35,799 nucleotides of DNA, taken from positions 1 through 35,799 of the forward strand of contig JBCDBL010000027.1 in NCBI GenBank assembly GCA_039183635.1, given 5' to 3'. The DNA is from JBCDBL01 sp039183635 (lineage in GTDB: Bacteria; Pseudomonadota; Alphaproteobacteria; Caulobacterales; Parvularculaceae). The notes under the pieces are model-generated. The model was not told the DNA's origin. It ran no database searches and worked only from the letters and a program-made list of their open reading frames with translations. This document shows, piece after piece, positions 8,283 through 18,844 of this stretch; position 1 is the stretch's first letter; the number at the start of each line of letters is the position of its first letter. The position numbers and the translations under genes are program-made.

Positions 8283-8711
8283 CTACGGTGTTTTTTCTAG
8301 AAAAGCCGCGGCGGCGTCCGCGGCTTTTTTTATGTCTTTCAACTGGCATTCCCAAACCGTCAGCACCCGCCATCCTATGTCCGTCAAGGCGTTTATATTC
8401 CTCTCATCCCGCGCTTTGTTGCGGGCGATTTTCGCCTCCCAATACGCCCGGTTCTGTTTCGGGATGCGGGCGCCGCGTTTGCAGTCGTGGCCGTGCCAGA
8501 AACAGCCATGGACGAAAATGACGGCCCGCCGGCCGGGGAACACGAGGTCCGGCTTGCTGGGCAGGTCCTTGCGGTGGAGGCGGTAGCGAAAGCCGAGGGC
8601 GTGGAGGGCCTTGCGCAGTTTCAGCTCCGGCTTGGTGTCCTTGGCCTTGACGGCTCGCATGACGGCGGAGCGTTTTTCAGGACTGAAAACATCTGTGGAC
8701 GGCTGGGTCAT
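8283..8711 (-). CDS. vsr: Very short patch repair endonuclease Vsr
   Basis: The 142-residue protein nicks 5' of the T in T:G mismatches that arise when 5-methylcytosine deaminates. The start MRAVKAKDTKPELKLRKALHALGFRYRLH, the catalytic-core KPDLVFP (metal-binding Asp at about residue 55), and the zinc-site region HGCFWHGHDC are all present. The late TVWECQL is also standard. Length equals the family norm. Its ATG at 8711 directly follows the stop of the cytosine methyltransferase gene (TAA-ATG), so translation is coupled to the enzyme that creates its substrate. The last codons (KKAADAAAAFLEK) are encoded by the hairpin that also serves as terminator of the opposing dehydrogenase gene. Confidence 0.93.
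   Translation of the reverse strand: MTQPSTDVFSPEKRSAVMRAVKAKDTKPELKLRKALHALGFRYRLHRKDLPSKPDLVFPGRRAVIFVHGCFWHGHDCKRGARIPKQNRAYWEAKIARNKARDERNINALTDIGWRVLTVWECQLKDIKKAADAAAAFLEKTP
8305..8331 (+). terminator. Intrinsic terminator of the acyl-CoA dehydrogenase gene, inside the vsr coding end
   Basis: GCCGCGG at 8305-8311 and CCGCGGC at 8318-8324 form a perfect 7-bp GC stem with a 6-nt loop, followed by seven T. It begins 26 bp after the dehydrogenase stop. AAAA before the stem gives a short T-run on the minus strand as well, so it may act weakly in both directions. Confidence 0.85.
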
Positions 8712-10037
8712 TTACAGCTCGTCCAAAACGGGCGCCGCCTTGGTCCCCTCCTCAGCAAGCGGGGGAGAGTTAGGGAGGGGGGCGGCGGTGTTCGTCGTGA
8801 AGTCTGGTGTTTGAGTATGTCGCGCCATCGCGCCTCCACCATCGCCTTCGGCGACGCCTCCCCCGCAGGCAGGGGAGGCGGAAGCCGCATACGCTTCGGC
8901 CAGCGCCGGCGCAAGGAGGTGATCGGCGAGCCACGCTACGACAGGGACGGCGACGCCGTCGCCGCAGACTTTAAACGCCGCCGTCGGGCGCGGCGGCAAC
9001 GGGTGGTCGTCGGCAAGACCCATCAGCCGCGCCGCCTCCCGCGGCGATAAAAGGCGCGAGCGGATGCGTCCGTCCTCGATCACCAAAAGCGTCTGGCGGG
9101 AGGAGCCGCCGGCGGGGGTCCTCAGGCACCCGGCGAGGCCGTCGAACCGCACCTCGGCCCGCTGGACGGAGGCGCCGTTCTCCCGCCGCATGCGGCGGAA
9201 CACGGCCCCTACGGATTTTACGCCCGACGCGCGGCGCCGCTCCGCCTCCGCCCTGTGCCGGGGCGCCATCAGGGCGAGGAGCTTTTCCGTCGCCTCCGGC
9301 CCGTGCCAGGGCACGCCTTCAGGTTCTGCATCGACAATATCGATGAGATTGGCGTTGCGCCGGGGCGGCGTCGGCAGGGCAAATGGCCGATACCCCGCCC
9401 TGGCGGCCTCTGGCAGGTGCTGAAGGGCGCGCGCCAAGGCAGGGGGGTGAAATGCATCGCCTGGACTTTCGGCAAGGGCGCCGACGTCGGCGTCGGGGGC
9501 GAAGGCGGTGACGAACAAACGCGGCCTGGACTGGGGCACGAAGGCTGCGGCGTCGATGATATGGGGGCGCCAGGCATACCCAGCGGCCGACAGGTGCTCC
9601 GCCAGCGCCGCGAAGTCTGCGCCGCCCCGGGAGGTGAGCAGGCCGACGACGTTTTCCAGAACGAGGATGCGGGGCCCCCGTCCCTCCCGCCGCAGGGCCT
9701 CCATCAGGCGCCAAAAGGCGAAAAAGGTTCCCGACCGGGCGGCGGCGAGCCCGCCGCGCGCGCCCGCCAGCGACAGGTCCTGGCAGGGGAACGAGGCCCA
9801 GGCGAGATCGGCCCGGCCCGGCAACGCATCGACAGTCAGCGCGGCGACATCCCCTTGTTGAAAAACATCGTCGCCGAAGGCGGCGCGATAGGCCCTGGCC
9901 TTCATGGGATCGACATCGTTGGCGAAGGCGCAGGTCCAGGGCGCCGCGCTTTGCTCAAAGCCGCGGCGGGCGAGGCCGCCGCCGGCGAAGAACTCGTAAA
10001 AGCTGAAGGATTTCGAAGGCGAAACGACGTCAAACAT
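8712..10037 (-). CDS. DNA (cytosine-5-)-methyltransferase with repeat-encoded C-terminal tail
   Basis: The 441-residue enzyme transfers a methyl group from AdoMet to C5 of cytosine. Motif I is SFYEFFAGGG (residues 12-21), motif IV is SFPCQD with catalytic Cys85, motif VI is LVLENV (125-130), and motif VIII is QSRPRLF (169-175). The target-recognition region spans about 180-320, and a motif X variant GDGVAVPVVAWLA occurs at about 359-371. All catalytic motifs are intact. ATG 10037 sits just before motif I; a 69-residue upstream extension looks like a shadow. Residues after about 384 are Ala/Gly/Pro-rich and are encoded by the REP-like pair at 8745-8882, not by family sequence. vsr follows immediately and no restriction enzyme gene is visible nearby, so it looks like an orphan methyltransferase. 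Recognition sequence is unknown. Confidence 0.9.
   Translation of the reverse strand: MFDVVSPSKSFSFYEFFAGGGLARRGFEQSAAPWTCAFANDVDPMKARAYRAAFGDDVFQQGDVAALTVDALPGRADLAWASFPCQDLSLAGARGGLAAARSGTFFAFWRLMEALRREGRGPRILVLENVVGLLTSRGGADFAALAEHLSAAGYAWRPHIIDAAAFVPQSRPRLFVTAFAPDADVGALAESPGDAFHPPALARALQHLPEAARAGYRPFALPTPPRRNANLIDIVDAEPEGVPWHGPEATEKLLALMAPRHRAEAERRRASGVKSVGAVFRRMRRENGASVQRAEVRFDGLAGCLRTPAGGSSRQTLLVIEDGRIRSRLLSPREAARLMGLADDHPLPPRPTAAFKVCGDGVAVPVVAWLADHLLAPALAEAYAASASPACGGGVAEGDGGGAMARHTQTPDFTTNTAAPLPNSPPLAEEGTKAAPVLDEL
8745..8882. repeat. Second REP-like inverted pair, inside the 3' end of the methyltransferase gene
   Basis: The left half (8745-8785) has CCCCTCC, a CGGGGGAG arm and a terminal G-run. 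The right half (about 8831-8882) has CCTCC, a palindrome around cgccttcggcg, then CTCCCCCGC and a CAGGGGAG arm. The spacer is about 45 bp. This matches the layout of the unit at 534-678, although the left half here lacks the inner palindrome. It is read through in the methyltransferase frame as an Ala/Gly/Pro-rich tail. Confidence 0.7.
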
Positions 10038-10161
10038 AGGCTCTATGGTCGGCGGTTCGCCAGCAAGGTCAAGGCGGCTGGGGGGAGCTTGCGATTTGAC
10101 GGTCGGGGTTTTGGAACTATCATTGCAGGCTTGGGGGCGCGCATCTTTAATGGAGCGCATT

Positions 10162-10692
10162 ATGGCCCATGCGATAACGTTTCCTTCTTTCGCCGTGAAA
10201 GCGACGGCGGCCTTCGTTTTGCTTTTGACCGGTCTTGTCGTCATGGCGAGCCCGGGACGCGCCGATCCGAAGTTCAGTCTTTACGTGGACGGCGACGGCG
10301 CATTCGCCGTATCGTATAAAGACTATGACAAGCGGGGGTACGGGTACGCCCACAAAGGGTACGCCCACAAAAAGTATAGGCCCCATAGACGCGACGCGCC
10401 TTACGCCTACAAAAGGCATTACAAAAACAAGCACTACGGGCATGGCGGCCACAAGGGCTACAGCCACAAGAATTATGGCTATAAAAACCACGGCTATAAG
10501 AAAAATCGCTACAAGAACCGCTCTTACGGCGAATCATACGCATACAAGCCGAAGGCCCGGGCGTGTCATCCAGTGCAAAAGGACGGGTACTGGCGCGGCT
10601 ATCGCGCGCGCATTGGCGGAACCATGTGCTATGACGGCTACGGCGGAAGTTATGTTGTGAAAGGCAGCCGCTATCTCATTCATTATTATTGA
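10162..10692 (+). CDS. Secreted Tyr/Lys/His/Gly-rich protein of unknown function
   Basis: The 176-residue product starts MAHAITFPSF with a clear signal sequence (hydrophobic about 13-30, cleavage probably near GRADP at 33-35). ATG 10162 is chosen over the in-frame ATG at 10150 because GGAG stands 6 nt ahead. After a short ordinary stretch (FSLYVDGDGAFAVSY), about residues 53-135 are almost only Tyr, Lys, His, Gly, Arg and Asn. They form degenerate units such as GYAHKGYAHKKY, YKNKHYGHGGHKGYSHKNYG and GYKKNRYKNRSYG. The C-terminal 40 residues have two Cys and an ordered look (GYWRGYRARIGGTMCYDGYGG). Such basic, tyrosine-rich exported proteins could bind polyanions or metals or be cross-linked at the surface. 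No family is recognised. It is transcribed away from the methyltransferase gene. Confidence 0.75.
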   Translation: MAHAITFPSFAVKATAAFVLLLTGLVVMASPGRADPKFSLYVDGDGAFAVSYKDYDKRGYGYAHKGYAHKKYRPHRRDAPYAYKRHYKNKHYGHGGHKGYSHKNYGYKNHGYKKNRYKNRSYGESYAYKPKARACHPVQKDGYWRGYRARIGGTMCYDGYGGSYVVKGSRYLIHYY

Positions 10693-10822
10693 GAAATCGG
10701 CGCGCGCTCGGTTCCGTTGATTGACGGGGGCGGGCGAAGCCTGACAAAAATACCCGGATGAAGCGAAGTTTAGGGGCGTTGCGCTTTTGAAAGGCGCTTC
10801 AGCTTTGGCGACAGGACCCCTG

Positions 10823-11896
10823 ATGGGACGATGCAGGCGGTATATAAGGGCGGCGGGCCTTCTTGTTCTCGGCGCTGCGGCGATCGCGCCGGCCGAGGCG
10901 GCGCGGCTTGTCGATCTGCGGGTCGGCGGCGCCGGCGATATCGCGCGCATTGAACTGGTGCTGAGCGCCGAGGTGACAGCGCAGAACCTCGGCCGTCGCG
11001 ACGGCGCTTACGCCATTTCGTTGCCTGAAGCGGAGCTGCGGGATATGCGTTTCGTCGCCCCGCGGGAGGCGGCGCCCATCGCCGATATCGTTTTGCGCCG
11101 GGATGGCGGCTCGGGTCTTGTGCTTATCACCGCGCCCGAGGTCGGGGCGCCGCGCGTTAAATCTGCGCCCGGCCCAGGCGGGTATCGCATTGTCATCGAT
11201 TTCGCCCGTGGCGCGACGCCGGTGCAAAGCGCCTCCGCGGCGCCTCAAAGTCCCTCGCCGTTGCAATCAAACCCCAAGCCGCGTCCCGGTCTTGCGGGCG
11301 CGCCGCCTTCTTCAGACTCGCGGCCCGTGTCCGAGCCTGCGGAGCAAGATCGTCCGCGCATGGCGGAAGCCAAACCCGCCGCATTGACGCCCGCGCCCAA
11401 CACGGCGCCGTCGTCCGCTTCTGCGCCGTCCGCCGTTCCGCCTGCCGTTCCCTCCGTCGCGGCGCCATCGGCTGCGCCTTCTGAGGCGCCGCCCGCCTCG
11501 GCGCCCGTTATTCCGCCGCCGGCCGCCGCTTCGTCAGAACCGCTCACGGGGGAGGCTTTGCGCCAAACCGCCATCGCGGCCTCCGGTGCGGATCTGTCCG
11601 ACAACGCCTGCGCTGCGGCGCAAGGGCGCGTCACCGAGGACGCCTGGGATATGGACGCTCTGGTGGATTATGGTCTGTGCCTTGCCGCCGATGGCGTTGC
11701 GGCTGAAGCGGACACCGTGTTCAAGCGCCTTCTCACGTTCGACCCCTATTCCTATAAGGCTCATATCGGCCGTGGCTTGGTGGCGCAGTCCCAGGGCGAC
11801 GCCGCCGCCGCCCGTCGCCACTACGAAGCTGCCTTGGCGGTGGAGCCGCCGGAAGCCGCCGCCGCAGAGGTTCGCGCCGTCCTCGCCGGCCTTTGA
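10823..11896 (+). CDS. Exported protein: AMIN-like N-terminal domain, Pro/Ala linker, TPR-like C-terminal domain
   Basis: The 357-residue protein begins MGRCRRYIRAAGLLVLGAAA with a signal peptide cut near APAEAA (about residue 28). Residues about 28-125 alternate short strands (ARIELVLSAEV, GAYAISLPEAEL, GGYRIVIDFARG) and look like an AMIN domain, which usually targets envelope proteins to peptidoglycan or the septum. Residues about 130-250 are low-complexity Pro/Ala/Ser. The last 100 residues contain two TPR-like helices pairs, the clearest being FDPYSYKAHIGRGLVAQSQGD followed by ARRHYEAALAVEP. I chose ATG 10823 (AGGA 8 nt upstream) over an upstream TTG at 10787. An envelope scaffolding role is inferred from the architecture alone. 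Confidence 0.75.
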   Translation: MGRCRRYIRAAGLLVLGAAAIAPAEAARLVDLRVGGAGDIARIELVLSAEVTAQNLGRRDGAYAISLPEAELRDMRFVAPREAAPIADIVLRRDGGSGLVLITAPEVGAPRVKSAPGPGGYRIVIDFARGATPVQSASAAPQSPSPLQSNPKPRPGLAGAPPSSDSRPVSEPAEQDRPRMAEAKPAALTPAPNTAPSSASAPSAVPPAVPSVAAPSAAPSEAPPASAPVIPPPAAASSEPLTGEALRQTAIAASGADLSDNACAAAQGRVTEDAWDMDALVDYGLCLAADGVAAEADTVFKRLLTFDPYSYKAHIGRGLVAQSQGDAAAARRHYEAALAVEPPEAAAAEVRAVLAGL

Positions 11897-11989
11897 GAGC
11901 GCCGGGCGAAATGGGGGCTCCGCTTCTGCGCCGCCTGGTGCGGCCAGCAAAGCTCTAACCCTGCTGGCGCATCTGACCCGCCCTCACGC

Positions 11990-12018
11990 TTGACCCGCTC
12001 CGGGGCCGCCGATAGGGT
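11990..12018 (+). promoter_or_regulatory. Putative sigma-70 promoter for glyQ
   Basis: TTGACC at 11990-11995 and TAGGGT at 12013-12018 are separated by exactly 17 bp, a form common in alphaproteobacterial housekeeping promoters. Transcription would begin near 12025, giving a leader of about 150 nt to the glyQ start. I saw no riboswitch or terminator hairpin in that leader. Confidence 0.5.
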
Positions 12019-12177
12019 CCCGCAGCCTTTTCGCAAGAGCGAAATGGTTCTGAAGCGCGTTCACAGTTCCGAAGAATTGCGAGCGCGCCTTGGATGTTGT
12101 TTTAACGCGCATTTTACGCACAAAACCGGCCTCCACCTTTGTGAATGCGCTCTGAAGATTGAAAGACGCCGCCCGCC

Positions 12178-13125
12178 ATGGCCGACGCCGCGCCAGAACA
12201 GGATGTTTCGTTTCAGGGGTTGATTCTCACCCTACAGCGCTATTGGGCCGCCCATGGCTGCGTCATCCTGCAGCCCTACGATCTGGAAATGGGCGCCGGC
12301 ACATTCCATCCGGCGACCACCCTGCGCTCCCTCGGCGACAAACCCTGGAACGCAGCGTACGTCCAACCCTGTCGCCGGCCGACGGACGGGCGTTATGGCG
12401 CAAACCCCAACCGGTTCCAGCATTACTATCAGTTTCAAGTTGTCCTGAAGCCGTCGCCGGAAAATATCCAGGAGCTGTACCTGGACAGCCTGACGGCCCT
12501 CGGCATCGATCGGACGAAACATGACATCCGCTTTGTGGAGGATGACTGGGAGAGCCCGACGCTGGGCGCCTGGGGGCTTGGTTGGGAGGTCTGGTGCGAC
12601 GGCATGGAGGTGACCCAGTTCACGTACTTCCAGCAGGTGGGCGGGTTCGACTGCAAACCCGTAACGGGGGAGCTCACCTACGGGCTGGAGCGTCTGGCCA
12701 TGTATGTGCAGGGCGTCGACAATGGTTACGACCTTGTGTTCGGCGGGAAAAAACCCAATGGAAAGCCGTTCAGCTACGGCGATGTTTTTCATCAGTCCGA
12801 GGTGGAGTTTTCCGCCTATAATTTTGAATTGGCGGATACGGATGTTTTATTGCGCCAGTTCAAGGAAGCTGAAGCCGTCTGCGCCGCGATTATCGAGGCG
12901 GGCGAGAAGGCCGGCGCGTCCTACGCCCTTCCGGCCTATGACCAATGCATCAAGGCGAGCCATCTGTTCAACTTGCTTGATGCAAGGGGCGTCATCTCCG
13001 TTACGGAGCGACAGTCTTACATTTTAAAAGTGCGCACCCTCGCTCGCATGTGCTGCGAGGCGTGGCTCGCCAGTCCCCAGGGCCGCGTCGACGGCGCCGG
13101 CGTCGTTGATTACGACAGTTTGTAG
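12178..13125 (+). CDS. glyQ: Glycyl-tRNA synthetase alpha subunit
   Basis: The 315-residue alpha subunit holds the class II catalytic core that forms glycyl-adenylate and charges tRNA-Gly in the alpha2beta2 enzyme. The hallmark segments are all present. FQGLILTLQRYWAAHGCVILQPYD is at residues 12-35 and AYVQPCRRPTDGRYGANPNR at about 60-79 (motif 2 region). QHYYQFQVVLKPSP lies at 81-94, and LTYGLERLAMYVQ near 170-182 is motif 3. The C-terminal helices contain YDQCIKASHLFNLLDARGVIS. Length is slightly over the usual 290-310. The gene heads a cluster with a thioesterase gene (start about 17 bp downstream) and glyS. Confidence 0.97.
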   Translation: MADAAPEQDVSFQGLILTLQRYWAAHGCVILQPYDLEMGAGTFHPATTLRSLGDKPWNAAYVQPCRRPTDGRYGANPNRFQHYYQFQVVLKPSPENIQELYLDSLTALGIDRTKHDIRFVEDDWESPTLGAWGLGWEVWCDGMEVTQFTYFQQVGGFDCKPVTGELTYGLERLAMYVQGVDNGYDLVFGGKKPNGKPFSYGDVFHQSEVEFSAYNFELADTDVLLRQFKEAEAVCAAIIEAGEKAGASYALPAYDQCIKASHLFNLLDARGVISVTERQSYILKVRTLARMCCEAWLASPQGRVDGAGVVDYDSL

Positions 13126-13141
13126 GGGGATGATGCACGTC

Positions 13142-13591
13142 ATGAAAACCAGCGAACGCCATACCAACCTGCTCAACCAGATGCAAAATGGTGAAACCGG
13201 ATTCGGCGAGTGGACACGTAAAAACGTCGCCGATCTCCGGGTCATTGAATGGTCCTACGGCGCACTCAAAATGGAGTGGGTGCTGGATCAGAACTATGTG
13301 TTCGGGGGCGCGATGTTTGGCGGTTATATCGCCCTTGTAGCAGACCATGTCCTTGCGGGCGCGGCGATGACCGTGCTGGAGGAAAGCGATATGCGGTTTC
13401 GCACCGCCCAGCTTGAGACGAAATTTTTCCGGCCTTTGAGCGGGGGGCGCAGCATCATTGAGGCGTCGGCGGTGAACAAAAGCCGCAACCTTATTCATGT
13501 GGAGGCGAACTTTTTGAACGAGAACGGCAAAGTCGCCGCCCGCTCCACTGCTGTGCAATCGCGCCGCCGCGAAGGTCAGACCACGAAGTGA
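13142..13591 (+). CDS. PaaI-family hotdog-fold thioesterase
   Basis: The 149-residue protein fits the single-domain hotdog thioesterases that hydrolyse acyl-CoA or related thioesters. NYVFGGAMFGGYIALVADHVLAGAA (in two parts: a Gly-rich loop, then the central helix with Asp of ALVADH) is the core. FRTAQLETKFFRPLSGG is the following strand pair, and LIHVEANFLNENGKVAARSTAVQ is the closing strands. Three ATGs compete: 13130, 13133 and 13142. The GGGGG after the glyQ stop is too close to the first two and slightly far from the third; I prefer 13142 on protein sequence. It lies between glyQ (17 bp) and glyS (6 bp), so all three are co-transcribed. The substrate is unknown and a link to translation is not implied. 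Confidence 0.82.
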   Translation: MKTSERHTNLLNQMQNGETGFGEWTRKNVADLRVIEWSYGALKMEWVLDQNYVFGGAMFGGYIALVADHVLAGAAMTVLEESDMRFRTAQLETKFFRPLSGGRSIIEASAVNKSRNLIHVEANFLNENGKVAARSTAVQSRRREGQTTK

Positions 13592-13597
13592 TGCGCG

Positions 13598-15829
13598 ATG
13601 CCTGAATTATTACTGGAGCTGTTTTCCGAAGAGATACCGGCGCGGATGCAAGCCAGGGCCGCCGCTGATTTGCAAAAAGCCGTGCAGGATCGATTGTTCG
13701 AGGCGGGCCTTGCTCCCGATGGCGCAAAAGCCTTCGCCACGCCGCGGCGCTTGACGCTGGTCGTGACGGGGCTTGATGCGGTGACGCCGGACCGCAAGGA
13801 TGAACGCAAGGGCCCGCGGGTCGGCGCGCCGGACAAGGCTGTGGCGGGGTTTTTGAAAGCCGCCGGCCTTGACAGTCTTGACCAATGTGAGACGCGGTCT
13901 GACAAAAAAGGCGAATACTACGTTGCGGTTACGCAGGAAAAAGGCCGCGCCACGGCGGACCTCGTCGCGGAGGCTGTGCCGGACATCGTGAAAGGTTTTT
14001 CCTGGCCGAAATCCATGCGCTGGGGCGATGGCGATATGCGCTGGGTGCGGCCCTTGCATTCGATTTTGTGCGTGTTCGATGGGCAGCCTGTGGCGTTTTG
14101 CGTGGGCGATGTTGAGAGCGGCGATATAACCCGCGGGCACCGGTTTATGGCGCCGGATGTGATCCACGCCCGAGGGTTTGAAGAGTACGACGCGGGGTTG
14201 CGCGCCGCGAAAGTTGTGCTCGATCCGCAGGCGCGGCGCGAGATCATCTCCCATGAAGCGAAGACCTTGTGCGAAGCTCAGGGCCTCACGCTGGTGGACG
14301 ACCCGGGCCTTCTCGCTGAGGTGGCGGGGCTTGTCGAATGGCCTGTGGTGATGATGGGCGACATCGATCCGAAGTTCCTGGAATTGCCGGACGAGGTGCT
14401 CATCACCTCCATGCGCAGCCACCAGAAATATTTCTCCGTTCACGACCCGAAAACCGACCGCCTCGCCCCGAAATTTATTTTCGTGGCGAACCTGGAGGCC
14501 GCCGATGGCGGTGCGGCGATGCGTAAGGGCTATGAACGGGTCCTCACCGCGCGTCTGTCTGACGGTTACTTCCTGTACAAACAGGATTTGAAAACGCCGT
14601 TGGAAGAACGGGTGAAGGACCTTGCGAAGGTTACTTATTTCGACAAGCTGGGTTCCATTGGCGACAAGGTGGAGCGGGTTGCGGCTCTGGCGCGGGAAAT
14701 TGCGCCGTTGGTGGGCGCGGATCCTGATATTGCGGAACGCGCTGCGCGCCTGGCCAAGGCGGACCTTGTGACAGGCATGGTTTACGAGTTTCCTGATTTG
14801 CAAGGCGTTATGGGGCGTTACTACGCCCTTGAGGAAGCGGAATCTGAAGCCGTCGCAAATGCGATCCGAGATCACTACAAACCTGCCGGGCAGAGCGATG
14901 AGATTCCAACGCAACCGGTCAGCGCCAGCTTGGCGTTGGCTGACAAGGTGGACGCCTTAACGTCATTTTGGTTCATCGATGAAAGGCCAACCGGATCCAA
15001 AGACCCATTTGCTCTACGGCGTGCGGCTCTGGGGGCGATTTCTATTATATTAACCAGCTCAATCCGCGTGAGTTTATACAAGCTTTTTCGCATTGTAGGC
15101 GATATGCACCTTGATGTTTTTACATCGGATGTGATTGAGACGGTTCATAAGGACGCCAAAAAAATTGAACAGTTGGGGTATGCCAAACCAGCACCTTCAG
15201 ATCGCCTGAAAATCTTAGAAACATACAATCCGCAGGCGGCGGACCTGATTGCACAATTGGCTGCAATGGAAGTCGACCTCCTCGCCTTCTTCCACGACCG
15301 CCTCAAAGTGTACCTCCGCGACAAAGGCGCCCGGCATGACTATGTCGACGCTGTGCTCCATGACGCCGCGGGAACGCCCCAGGATGACCTGGTTCTCATT
15401 GTCCGCCGGTTGGAGGCGTTGGAGAATTTCTTGAAAACCCCGGAGGGGGAGAACCTTCTGGCCGCCTACAAACGGGCCTCCAACATCCTTGCCGCGGAGG
15501 CGAAAAAGGGCAAAGGGGCGAGCGGCGCGCACGTCGATGCGGCGCAATTCGTGCAAGCGCCGGGGCGAGAGGAAGAAGGCGCGGCGGAGGCGGCTCTCCA
15601 TGACGCGTTGACTCTTGCCGGCGAGCAGGCAAAAGAAGCGTTGGGGCGCGAAGCGTTCGCAGAAGCGATGGCCGCTTTATCGGCTTTGCGCGCGCCCCTT
15701 GATGCGTTTTTCGAGACTGTGACGGTCAATGCGGAGGACGCCAAGGTGCGGGACAACCGCTTGAATTTATTACGAGAAGTGCGCGCCAGCATCGACGCGG
15801 TGGCGGATTTCTCCAAACTTGAGGGCTAA
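13598..15829 (+). CDS. glyS: Glycyl-tRNA synthetase beta subunit
   Basis: The 743-residue beta subunit recognises tRNA-Gly and is required for the alpha2beta2 enzyme. The start MPELLLELFSEEIPARMQ is diagnostic. Also visible are FATPRRLTLVV (about 46-56), KSMRWGDGDMRWVRPL (about 139-154), HQKYFSVHD (near 275), the GRYYALEEAESEAVANAIRDHY region (near 407-428), and PTGSKDPFALRRAALG (near 465-480). The C-terminus ends with a DALR-like anticodon-binding domain (APLDAFFETVTVNAEDAKVRDNRLNLL). It is longer than the usual 690 residues. Codons in about 14,880-15,260 (residues 427-554) are visibly richer in A/T (ATA, TTA, AAA, GAT) than the rest, although the reading frame and motifs are intact. Confidence 0.97.
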   Translation: MPELLLELFSEEIPARMQARAAADLQKAVQDRLFEAGLAPDGAKAFATPRRLTLVVTGLDAVTPDRKDERKGPRVGAPDKAVAGFLKAAGLDSLDQCETRSDKKGEYYVAVTQEKGRATADLVAEAVPDIVKGFSWPKSMRWGDGDMRWVRPLHSILCVFDGQPVAFCVGDVESGDITRGHRFMAPDVIHARGFEEYDAGLRAAKVVLDPQARREIISHEAKTLCEAQGLTLVDDPGLLAEVAGLVEWPVVMMGDIDPKFLELPDEVLITSMRSHQKYFSVHDPKTDRLAPKFIFVANLEAADGGAAMRKGYERVLTARLSDGYFLYKQDLKTPLEERVKDLAKVTYFDKLGSIGDKVERVAALAREIAPLVGADPDIAERAARLAKADLVTGMVYEFPDLQGVMGRYYALEEAESEAVANAIRDHYKPAGQSDEIPTQPVSASLALADKVDALTSFWFIDERPTGSKDPFALRRAALGAISIILTSSIRVSLYKLFRIVGDMHLDVFTSDVIETVHKDAKKIEQLGYAKPAPSDRLKILETYNPQAADLIAQLAAMEVDLLAFFHDRLKVYLRDKGARHDYVDAVLHDAAGTPQDDLVLIVRRLEALENFLKTPEGENLLAAYKRASNILAAEAKKGKGASGAHVDAAQFVQAPGREEEGAAEAALHDALTLAGEQAKEALGREAFAEAMAALSALRAPLDAFFETVTVNAEDAKVRDNRLNLLREVRASIDAVADFSKLEG

Positions 15830-15891
15830 GCCCTCGCCCTGCCGGGAGGCGACAAACGCTCTCGGGGTGACGGCAAAGGAGATGGTGAGAT

Positions 15892-18585
<2,694 letters not shown>

Positions 18586-18760
18586 AACGCCTGACATGTT
18601 CCTCGGGTGGCAATAGGCGATCTGTCGTGAGGGGCGTCCTTCAGGGGGCGCCAAAAACCGTTTGCCATGCTATACAAGCGCCGCAATTGGCCCGTTTGCG
18701 CCTTTCACGTGAAATCATAGAGCTGTAAATTCAGACTACATTTCGGATGTTTGCAGATTC

Positions 18761-18778
18761 CGATAATGCGAGTTATCG
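18761..18778. repeat. Inverted repeat CGATAA-N6-TTATCG at the left edge of the AT-rich islet
   Basis: CGATAA at 18761-18766 and TTATCG at 18773-18778 are perfect complements around six bases. It lies 83 bp beyond the stop of the minus-strand membrane-protein gene and 175 bp after ppdK. No T-run follows on either strand, so an operator or a weak terminator are both possible. Confidence 0.35.
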
Positions 18779-18844
18779 AACACTTTAGCTTTTTCCCAGA
18801 AACATTTAACTGGCAACATATTCATGAGAGTATTTGATCAGTAA

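Noticed and set aside
9255..10319. 354-residue plus-strand frame antisense to the methyltransferase
   Set aside because: The methyltransferase motifs on the minus strand are complete. The shadow runs across the divergent promoter region.
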